This document shows, piece by piece, positions 23,990 through 30,432 of a DNA stretch of 34,511 bases. The notes under the pieces are model-generated. The model saw nothing but the letters and a program-made list of their open reading frames with translations. It did not search any database and was not told the DNA's origin. Made by a program: the position numbers and the translations under genes. The stretch's first letter is position 1. Every line of letters starts with the position of its first letter. Source of the DNA: CAISDA01 sp050258555 (GTDB lineage Bacteria > Bacteroidota > Ignavibacteria > UBA10030 > UBA8401); the NCBI GenBank assembly GCA_050258555.1, contig JBLMZA010000077.1:1-34511 (forward strand), read 5' to 3'.

Positions 23990-24241
23990 TCACCGCTCAG
24001 TCTCCTTCGGGTCCTTAGGATCGGCCGACAACAGTGAAGCATACTTTTTCCCGGCGTTTTCATCTACAATTACTTCCGCAGCCTTGCTTTTTTCCTGCGT
24101 CATAAACCCATCCATTGCGCCCAATGCGATAGTGGTAAGGCTACCACCTCCTTTTCGCAGACGGATACAGATTCGAATAAACGTCCCGATAGTAACTGCT
24201 AACAAAAAGAGAATAAATAGCATTGCCCCTAGTTCGGTCAT
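23990..24241 (-). CDS. Small single-pass membrane protein (passenger of the IS-like element)
   Basis: An 83-residue protein with one N-terminal membrane helix (GAMLFILFLLAVTIGTFI, about residues 5-22), a basic RLRKGGG stop-transfer segment, a short hydrophobic LTTIALGAMDGF stretch, and a charged cytosolic tail (KAAEVIVDENAGKKYASLL, then acidic/Lys-rich). The orderly composition and complete frame argue that it is real. A weak AGGTG lies before the ATG. It is the only intact gene inside the inverted repeats. I do not recognise a named family. Its position suggests cargo, but no role such as regulator, toxin or phage-related can be assigned. Confidence 0.62.
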   Translation of the reverse strand: MTELGAMLFILFLLAVTIGTFIRICIRLRKGGGSLTTIALGAMDGFMTQEKSKAAEVIVDENAGKKYASLLSADPKDPKETER

Positions 24242-24480
24242 GACAGCACCTATTTCAAAATCGATGTCCGATCCCTATATAGACCTAAAAATTTCAAAAT
24301 AAAAATATAGATATTTTTGCAGATAGGGACATAATTTCCCAAATAAATCATCACCTTTTTTAAATAATGATTTTTGGCTTTTTAATCCTTTAGAATTGGC
24401 ATGCCCTAAAAGCCGGCCTGAGCCTTGCGATAAATGCGATGCTGATAGACGTCATATCTATCGATCAGTTCCAGATTTGC

Positions 24481-24528
24481 TTGTGAAATCCAATATACAA
24501 AATTGAATCACATTTTGGGGGTCAGGTC
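24481..24528 (-). repeat. Right terminal inverted repeat of the IS3-like element
   Basis: Reverse-complement partner of 23824-23870, ending ...GGTCA. The next base (24529) is the first base of the second tRNA-Glu-derived repeat, so the IS end and the repeat boundary coincide exactly. Confidence 0.9.
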
Positions 24529-24554
24529 AGGTTCGAATCCCGTCGGGGGTACAC
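24529..24554 (+). repeat. 26-bp direct repeat, copy 2 (truncated tRNA-Glu 3' end)
   Basis: Exact copy of 23670-23695. It has the 3' side of a T-arm and acceptor strand but no 5' tRNA half upstream, so it is not a functional tRNA gene. The four bases just left of the IS-like element (CACG, 23820-23823) joined to this copy would restore CACGGGTTCG as in the intact tRNA. Confidence 0.9.
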
Positions 24555-24567
24555 ACGCTTTTATACG

Positions 24568-24613
24568 ACAATGCCGCATTCACACAACACGGTGAATGCG
24601 GCATTGCTGTTTT
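24568..24613 (+). terminator. Strong hairpin terminator between tRNA remnant and T9SS gene
   Basis: A perfect 15-bp stem (CAATGCCGCATTCAC, 24568-24582, with its complement 24591-24605) with an 8-nt loop is followed by CTGTTTTT. The T-run makes it a plus-strand terminator for a tRNA transcript. It lies 3 nt from the end of the converging gene at 24617, so it may stop minus-strand transcription too. Confidence 0.8.
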
Positions 24614-24616
24614 TCC

Positions 24617-25729
24617 TCATTTCACCAGGTGCATCGTTTTGGTGATCGTCGCCCCCTGTGCCGAGAGACGATAAAAATAGAGGCCGCTGGCGAGCCTTTC
24701 GCCACGGAAGAGGACCGCATGCCGTCCCGCACCGTAGCGCCCGGATGCCGCATCGGCGACTTTCGCGCCGAGCACGTTGAACACCGACAGCGTCACATCA
24801 CTCTCTTCGGGCAAATCGAAATACATCGTCGTCGACGGATTGAACGGATTTGGATAGTTCTGATAGAGCGCATAGGCCTTGGGCGCGGCCGGACGCACTT
24901 CGACCTCGGTCGAATACGCGTATCGGCCGTCACGGTCGATCTGCTTCAGCCGGTATTTCACCGTTTCGCCTGCCGGCCGATCCGTGTCCGTAAACGCATA
25001 CTTCCGTTCCGTATTCGACGTGCCGGCACCGGGAACGAACCCCAGTTTTATCCAGCTATCCCCGATGCAGCGTTCGATTTCGAAACCGAAATTGTTCACT
25101 TCCGTGGCCGTCTTCCACTCAAGCCTGATGCCGCCGCTTTGAACGGCCGCAGTGAACGACGCCAGCTCGACCGGAAGCGCTTCATCCTCTATCACGATCG
25201 GCGCGTTCAGCGCCTGATTATTGATGGGACCGCCGGCCGGCTGGTTCGCCTGATGGCTGAAAAATCCGATCTGATTGCTCCACGGGGCGATCGTGACATC
25301 CGCAACGCCTTCAGGATTCAGGATCGTGAAGTTCAGTTCGACAATAAGCTGATACGTTGATGTGAGATCGAAGCCCGAGGGCGTACCGTCCCCGTTCCCA
25401 TTCACGGTGGAACCAATCGCGCCGATCCGTATGGGCTCTTCATTCGGAATGTTGGACACAAACCGCAAGTATCCTTCGCCTGTTCCAAAAGCCCATGAAG
25501 TTGCGTTCTCATACCGCAGCAGCGCCCGATTGAACAGGATGTCGATCGTCATCGACGCGACGGTTGCGGCGGCGGTAAGATTCGTTCCTTTCGCATACAC
25601 CCCCACGGTGAATTGGCCTCCCATCGTCGCGTCATTATGGGCGACGACCAGCCGCTGCTCGATTGTTGTTTGTGCGGATGCCGCGGCAAAGACAACGCAT
25701 GACAGCAGAACAATGCTCGCATGGTTCAT
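24617..25729 (-). CDS. Secreted protein of unknown function with T9SS sorting domain
   Basis: A 370-residue exported protein. The signal peptide is residues 1-20 (IVLLSCVVFAAASAQ). Residues about 20-185 form a beta-rich, cohesin-like or adhesin-like domain (TIDILFNRALLRYENA...). An FN3-like region follows, opening LPVELASFTAAVQSGGIRL and EWKTATEVNNFGFEIER, which very often precedes T9SS tails in this phylum. The C-terminal about 80 residues are the sorting domain (YALYQNYPNPFNPST onward). ATG 25729 has a strong GGGAGGG site 7 nt upstream, better than the ATG at 25735. It follows the cohesin/dockerin gene by 37 nt and probably shares its promoter. Confidence 0.85.
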   Translation of the reverse strand: MNHASIVLLSCVVFAAASAQTTIEQRLVVAHNDATMGGQFTVGVYAKGTNLTAAATVASMTIDILFNRALLRYENATSWAFGTGEGYLRFVSNIPNEEPIRIGAIGSTVNGNGDGTPSGFDLTSTYQLIVELNFTILNPEGVADVTIAPWSNQIGFFSHQANQPAGGPINNQALNAPIVIEDEALPVELASFTAAVQSGGIRLEWKTATEVNNFGFEIERCIGDSWIKLGFVPGAGTSNTERKYAFTDTDRPAGETVKYRLKQIDRDGRYAYSTEVEVRPAAPKAYALYQNYPNPFNPSTTMYFDLPEESDVTLSVFNVLGAKVADAASGRYGAGRHAVLFRGERLASGLYFYRLSAQGATITKTMHLVK

Positions 25730-25766
25730 AGACATGCCCTCCCCCCTTCTCCCTCGTCATTGATGG

Positions 25767-26912
25767 CTATTCAGGAACCCGTGAAGCGCGAATATTAAAA
25801 TAGTTGTCATAAAAAATATTGAAGTCCAACCCCGTCACCTGCCCGTCAAGGTTGAAGTCCGGCCACACGTATCCTGTGGCAATGCCGAAAAATCCGTCCA
25901 TAAAGAGATTAAAATCGGTTCCGGAAATCTGTCCGTCCCCGTTGGCCTCGCCGGCGTATAACCCGTAGACACCTGGGGCGAGAAGCTTCATGGCGTCAGA
26001 ACCATAGGCCTGTGAAGCGGAGCCTGAAAAGTCGTACACCTCCTCGTCGAATCCCAGCCACACTTTATCGGAACTCATCACGGACAGATGATTCCTGTGC
26101 CGGACAACAATATAATAGTCCATATGATTCGGCGCCGTCACATGCAGGGGGCTCACGCCGTCGGTATCGACGATCGCGCCGGTGTTCTTGATGAGCCCGG
26201 CGCGTCTGCCTACGATCGATGCCGCAGAAAGATCCGTGCGCACATCCACAAGCACCCAGTCGACGATATCCGTATGCGCGGCAAAAAAATCCGGGCTCAG
26301 GATCTCGGGTCCGTCGTAGTACCACGGCAATCCGCCAAACGGCTGCGTCAGCGGAAGAATGCCCGTGATCTGCGTTCGCATCTGGACGCCGTTGAACGCT
26401 CCTTCGAGCATTGCTCTGGCCCGCACCTCCGCAATATTGATGATCACAAGCGAGGGAGAGCTCTCGTATTCGATGAGCTCGTTTGCCGCGTTGCGGAGTT
26501 CGGCCGAGCTCACGCTCACCATTGTCTCATCGCCTTTGAGAGGGGCGAAACGGATGGAGAACAGCGTGCCGGCGCCTGAAGCGGACGACGATCCGAGAAT
26601 GGCCTGTGTGATGGTCACTGAAGCGGTGACGGCAGGCAGAGCCGGCAAGGATTCATAGTGGACTTCGTAGCCTCCGGGATTGCCTTCAAAAAATTCTCCC
26701 TTGTCGAAGCCGACCGGCTTGATGACATCGGCGTTGAATTCCAGCGTGATGCTCGATGAAACAAGATTTTCCGCCCCGACGATCTGGACGGTTAGCGTCA
26801 GCGTATCGAGTGTGCCATGCGTTACGGTCGGCGGTGTGACACCGATGAAGACGCCGCTGTAGGCCGCCACATGGAGCATCAGAACCATACTTGCGATGAG
26901 CGCAGATTTCAT
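25767..26912 (-). CDS. Secreted cohesin/dockerin-like surface protein
   Basis: A 381-residue exported protein. The signal peptide is residues 1-19. Residues about 21-160 are a cohesin-like beta-sandwich (LTLTVQIVGAENLVSSSITL, then FSIRFAPLKGDETMVSV). Residues about 168-285 form a module seen in surface proteins of this phylum (LEGAFNGVQMRT, DWVLVDVRTD, YYIVVRHRNHLSVMS). The C-terminus has two dockerin-type calcium-loop repeats (NGDGQISGTDFNLF, about 324-337; NLDGQVTGLDFNIF, about 354-367). Unlike its neighbour it has no NYPNPFNP tail. The ATG at 26912 begins the signal peptide. It probably binds surface partners; a cellulosome-like role is not implied. Confidence 0.8.
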   Translation of the reverse strand: MKSALIASMVLMLHVAAYSGVFIGVTPPTVTHGTLDTLTLTVQIVGAENLVSSSITLEFNADVIKPVGFDKGEFFEGNPGGYEVHYESLPALPAVTASVTITQAILGSSSASGAGTLFSIRFAPLKGDETMVSVSSAELRNAANELIEYESSPSLVIINIAEVRARAMLEGAFNGVQMRTQITGILPLTQPFGGLPWYYDGPEILSPDFFAAHTDIVDWVLVDVRTDLSAASIVGRRAGLIKNTGAIVDTDGVSPLHVTAPNHMDYYIVVRHRNHLSVMSSDKVWLGFDEEVYDFSGSASQAYGSDAMKLLAPGVYGLYAGEANGDGQISGTDFNLFMDGFFGIATGYVWPDFNLDGQVTGLDFNIFYDNYFNIRASRVPE

Positions 26913-27166
26913 GGTCGTGGATGGTTTGGTGAAGGATATCGGACCCCAGACGGGACGTGCCTCACCGCGGGCGGAGAAAGGTATTCGCAACGGCCAGCCA
27001 GTGCTGCCATCCCAACCGGGTCGAACTGATGGTGACGTGATCAGATACTGCTGGTGGAAAGTGTTTCTACATCGGCAACTAGTCTGCCCTGCGTGAGCAT
27101 ATACAGTCTCCCCCCGGAGCGACGATGTAAAACGACAAGAAGTGAGGCGGGCGGTATGTTACGAAG

Positions 27167-27195
27167 AAGGTATCCAGTACGAGGAATAATGTCAA
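27167..27195 (-). promoter_or_regulatory. Candidate promoter of the cohesin/dockerin-T9SS operon
   Basis: On the minus strand TTGACA (27195-27190), a 17-bp spacer and TACCTT (27172-27167). The -35 is perfect and the -10 moderate. The leader to ATG 26912 would be about 250 nt. Confidence 0.5.
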
Positions 27196-27249
27196 GTTAG
27201 AAATCTCTAATGAAAACCCACAGAACAGACCCGATCCAGGCAGCCGCAA

Positions 27250-27287
27250 CTCTGCTTCCGGCGAACATGGTTCCGCCGGAAGCAGAG
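27250..27287. terminator. Long GC-rich hairpin after the M16 peptidase pair
   Basis: A perfect 14-bp stem (CTCTGCTTCCGGCG, 27250-27263, with its complement 27274-27287) and a 10-nt loop, about 60 bp past the stop of the leftward M16 gene. A T-run occurs only 8 nt away on the plus-strand side, and none on the minus-strand side. It probably stops or stabilises the M16 transcript, but is not a textbook intrinsic terminator. Confidence 0.5.
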
Positions 27288-27345
27288 AATAGATATTTTT
27301 CATTTCATCACTATCTGTGATATGCCGAAAAAAACTTCGAGATTC

Positions 27346-28821
27346 CTACGGCTTCGGCATCGGGCCGAGCGCCTCGACGACGCTCATCGGAACGATCTCG
27401 CCGATTTTTGCGGCGGCCAGTCCCGGCTCGATTTTCGCACGGTCGCCCACGATGATGATCGCGAGATTCTCCGCATCCACATACTTCTTCGCCGCGCGCT
27501 CCACATCGTCTTTCGTCACCGCAAGCACGCGGTCGATGTACGTGGTGAAATATGTTTCAGGCAGATCGTACGTCGTCATCTCCTCGAGCTGTCCGGCAAT
27601 CGAAGCGACATTGCTGAAATTATCCGGATAGCCGAGCGCGAGATAGTTCTTGGCCCGTGTGAGTTCCTCATCCGTCACGGGCGCGGAGATCGCCGCGAGC
27701 TCCTTCATGAATTCCCTCATCGCCTGCACGGTCGAGTCGGTCTGCACGTCGGCCGCTGCGGTGAATGCGCCGGCGGAAAGCCGGAGCGAAAAGAACGAGC
27801 TCGCGCCGTATGTGAAGTGGTGATGCTCGCGCAGATTCAGATTCAACCTCGAAGAGAACGATCCTCCGAGAATTGTGTTCATCACGATGAGCGGAAAATA
27901 ATCCTCCGTCTTCCGGTCCGTGCCCACGCGGCAGATGCGTATCACGGACTGCGCGGCATCGGGCTTGTCGATGAGATAAATTTTCCGCCCGCTCACCTGT
28001 GTCGCGCGCGGCACGCTCGCCGCATCGACCGTCTTGCGCGCCCACGTGCCGAACGCCTTCTCGAGCTTTTGGACAATCTCTTTCGCCTTCACATCGCCCA
28101 CGACAACCAGGAAGGCATTGTTGGGACGGTAGTGCGTCGAATAGAATTTTTTCAGATCCTCCACACTCATGGCCTTCAGCGACTGTTCCGTTCCCGTGGA
28201 GATTCTTCCATACGGGTGCTCCTTGCCGAAGACGATCGGGCCGCTGGCGATATTGGCGATGATGCGCGGCTGATCATACGCCTGCAGAAGCGATGTGAGC
28301 GATTGCTTCCTGAGCCGCTCGAGATCGGACGCGGGGAAATCGGGACGAAGCGCGACATCGGCAAAGAGCTTCAGCGACTCGTCGAGCTTGGAAACGGTCG
28401 AGCGCATCGAGACGCTGCTTGTCTGTATGCCGCCGTATGTCGAGATCGTCGTGCCGAGATAATCGATCGCATCGGCAAGCTCGAGGGACGATTTGCCGCC
28501 GGCGCCTTCATCGAGCATGTTGGCGGTCATTCCAGCCAGGCCGAGCCTGTCCGCCGGCTCATCCACATTTCCTGCGCGCACGACAAGGCTCATCTGCACG
28601 ATCGGAACTTCATGCTTTTCATAGACGATCACGCGCAGGCCGTTTTTCAGGGAAAATTTCTGCACGGGATTCATCCTGATCGATGGCGTCGGACCGAGTG
28701 CGGGCGGGGTGCTCCGATCGACTGTCTGCTGCGCGTGCGCGATGGGAGAACTTAGTGCCGTGCCCGCCACAAGAAGCGCGGTTGTGAGGAATCGCCGGGA
28801 TATCGAGGCTGCGAGTGTCAT
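27346..28821 (-). CDS. M16-family peptidase homologue, catalytically inactive subunit
   Basis: A 491-residue exported protein (signal peptide about 1-30, ending AHAQ). It has the two-lobed M16 pitrilysin/MPP fold, but the zinc motif is lost: where the partner has HLFEH this protein has GMTAN (97-101). It retains the C-lobe segment SSRLNLNLREHHHFTYG with the Arg/Tyr used for substrate binding. The pattern matches the non-catalytic partner of heterodimeric M16B peptidases. It starts 1 nt after the stop of the catalytic gene upstream (TAA-C-ATG), so the two are made together. Confidence 0.9.
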   Translation of the reverse strand: MTLAASISRRFLTTALLVAGTALSSPIAHAQQTVDRSTPPALGPTPSIRMNPVQKFSLKNGLRVIVYEKHEVPIVQMSLVVRAGNVDEPADRLGLAGMTANMLDEGAGGKSSLELADAIDYLGTTISTYGGIQTSSVSMRSTVSKLDESLKLFADVALRPDFPASDLERLRKQSLTSLLQAYDQPRIIANIASGPIVFGKEHPYGRISTGTEQSLKAMSVEDLKKFYSTHYRPNNAFLVVVGDVKAKEIVQKLEKAFGTWARKTVDAASVPRATQVSGRKIYLIDKPDAAQSVIRICRVGTDRKTEDYFPLIVMNTILGGSFSSRLNLNLREHHHFTYGASSFFSLRLSAGAFTAAADVQTDSTVQAMREFMKELAAISAPVTDEELTRAKNYLALGYPDNFSNVASIAGQLEEMTTYDLPETYFTTYIDRVLAVTKDDVERAAKKYVDAENLAIIIVGDRAKIEPGLAAAKIGEIVPMSVVEALGPMPKP

Positions 28822-28822
28822 G

Positions 28823-30202
28823 TTATTTTCCCTCCGTGCTGACGAGCGTGGATTGTTGCGCGGCCAATTCCTGCCGCCCTTTCGGAACGACGCTCAATAC
28901 CACGCGCCCGTTGTCTTTCAAGTACGTCTCAGCCACGGAGGAAACATCCTTCGGATCGATGGCGAAATACCGTGCGAGATCCTCGTTGAAATAATCCGGA
29001 TTTCCGGTCAGATAGAGATAATTATTCAGCTGATCGGCCTTGCCGCCGAAGCCGCCGACACTTTCCAACCGGCTGACAAACGAGGCTTCATACTGGTTGC
29101 GCGCACGCTCCAATTCGCGCCGTGCGGGCGGCTCTCGCTTGATGCGGTCGAGTTCCTCCTGTATGACGTGCTCGAGTTCCGCGTTTGTGTGTCCCGCACG
29201 CGGCGTGGCCACGATCATGAAGGCGGAGGTGAGACGCTGCGACTGCTGGAAGGCCGAAACGTCCTGCGCGATCTGCATTTCATAGACGAGCTTTTTATAG
29301 AGCCGCGAATTTTTTCCACCGGCAAGCATGCTCGAGAGCAGATCGAGTTCCGCATCTCCCGGGGCAAAAAGCGCCGGCGTGATCCATGCCATATAGAGGC
29401 GCGGCAATTGCACGCGGTCCTCGATCACGATCCGCTTTTCCTGATTGAGCACTGGCAGGGTCCGCTCCTGCTGCGGCACGGGCGCTCCGGCCGGAATGTC
29501 GCCGAACCAGCGCTCCACCATCGCCTTCGTCTTTTCGATATCGATATCTCCCGCGATGCAGAGCGAGGCATTGTTCGGCACGTAATACGTGTTGAAGAAA
29601 TCCTTCACATCCTGGAGCGAGGCGGCAGTGAGATCGGCCATGCTTCCGATCGTGGGCCAGCTGTAGGGATAGCCTTTCGGAAAGAGCGCGTCGTTGATCA
29701 TGATGCCGGCCATGCCGTAGGGACGGTTTTCGTACGACTGCCGGCGTTCGTTTTTCACGACATCGCGCTGCGCATCGACGTTTGCCACGGTCATCTCGTC
29801 GGTGAGAAATCCCATCCGGTCCGAATCAAGATAGAGCGCGAGCTCAAGCGCATTTTTCGGCAGGTCCTCGTAATAATTCGTTCTGTCGTTGTTCGTCGAG
29901 CCGTTGTTGTCGGCTCCGGCCGCCTCAAGCAATGCATCGAACCGGCCGGTCGGCACATGCTTCGATCCCATGAACATGAGATGCTCGAAGAGATGCGCAA
30001 ATCCCGTCCGGCCCGGCTTTTCATATCCCGAGCCCACGTGATACCACATGTTGACCGCAGCGGTGGGCGTCGTGCTGTCCACGTGCATGAGCACGGTCAG
30101 TCCGTTTTTGAGCGTGAAGCGTTCATACGGCACGCTCAGATGCACGCTCTGCGCCATCGATGCCGCGCTCAGTGCAATGAAAAGAAGGACGTATCGTTTC
30201 AT
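28823..30202 (-). CDS. M16-family zinc metallopeptidase, catalytic subunit
   Basis: A 459-residue exported peptidase. The signal peptide is residues 1-17. The inverted zinc motif HLFEH is at residues 70-74, and the third ligand is probably Glu152 in VVKNERRQ. ADNNGSTNNDRTNYYE and the later LAGGKNSRLYKKLVYE are also typical of M16B. It degrades peptides, probably in the periplasm or at the surface. ATG 30202 has an AGGGAG site 6 nt upstream. It forms a pair with the inactive homologue downstream and is divergent from the mannosyltransferase-like gene. Confidence 0.93.
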   Translation of the reverse strand: MKRYVLLFIALSAASMAQSVHLSVPYERFTLKNGLTVLMHVDSTTPTAAVNMWYHVGSGYEKPGRTGFAHLFEHLMFMGSKHVPTGRFDALLEAAGADNNGSTNNDRTNYYEDLPKNALELALYLDSDRMGFLTDEMTVANVDAQRDVVKNERRQSYENRPYGMAGIMINDALFPKGYPYSWPTIGSMADLTAASLQDVKDFFNTYYVPNNASLCIAGDIDIEKTKAMVERWFGDIPAGAPVPQQERTLPVLNQEKRIVIEDRVQLPRLYMAWITPALFAPGDAELDLLSSMLAGGKNSRLYKKLVYEMQIAQDVSAFQQSQRLTSAFMIVATPRAGHTNAELEHVIQEELDRIKREPPARRELERARNQYEASFVSRLESVGGFGGKADQLNNYLYLTGNPDYFNEDLARYFAIDPKDVSSVAETYLKDNGRVVLSVVPKGRQELAAQQSTLVSTEGK

Positions 30203-30253
30203 CGTTACTCCCTGTGTCTGTGTGTGATCAATGACGACGCGCAAATCGATGCC

Positions 30254-30282
30254 AATGTAGCGGGATGTTTCGTGAAATGCAA
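30254..30282 (-). promoter_or_regulatory. Candidate promoter of the M16 pair
   Basis: On the minus strand TTGCAT (30282-30277), a 17-bp spacer and TACATT (30259-30254) lie about 50 bp upstream of the catalytic M16 start. It is a moderate match in the 230-bp divergent gap (30203-30432), which holds no gene. Confidence 0.35.
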
Positions 30283-30432
30283 TGCCCCGATAATTCCTAC
30301 ACGAAAAAAATTCCCCGCCCCATGGTTTGATAATGAGCGCCCGTTTTCGTTTCTTGTATCGGCTCGATCGGCGTATCCCGGTCCGGCGCAATCTCAAACA
30401 CCGCGCACATTGATTCTCATTCGAGTAGACCA

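Larger units (their letters stand above)
23824..24528. mobile_element. IS3-family-derived element lacking transposase, carrying a passenger gene
   Basis: A 705-bp segment bounded by near-identical inverted repeats (23824-23870 and 24481-24528) beginning TGACCTG(G/A)CCCC and ending CA, as in IS3-family ends. About 65 bp inside the left end an ATG opens a short, frameshifted stub of IS3 OrfA (MGKAKFTAEQ...IGKLHE). The rest of orfA and all of orfB are absent. The interior instead holds one intact 83-codon membrane-protein gene on the opposite strand and an A+T-rich non-coding stretch (24242-24480), much richer in A+T than the chromosome around it. It cannot move by itself; mobilisation in trans by a related IS is inference. 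No target-site duplication is visible. Confidence 0.8.
26913..27345. other. Non-coding gap between the cohesin/dockerin gene and the M16 peptidase gene
   Basis: About 430 bp without a credible gene. It holds the candidate promoter at 27167-27195 for the leftward operon and a long hairpin at 27250-27287. The implied leader of the cohesin/dockerin mRNA is about 250 nt; no known riboswitch pattern was recognised. Confidence 0.6.

Noticed and set aside
23721..23993. 90-codon minus-strand frame crossing the left end of the IS-like element
   Set aside because: It runs through an inverted repeat and opposite the orfA stub, has no recognisable domain and no good ribosome binding site.
24529..24600. 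Second tRNA-Glu gene
   Set aside because: Only the 3' T-arm and acceptor strand are present; no 5' half can be folded from the sequence to its left.
27322..28755. 477-codon plus-strand frame opposite the inactive M16 homologue
   Set aside because: Shadow of the real minus-strand gene, with biased composition and no ribosome binding site.
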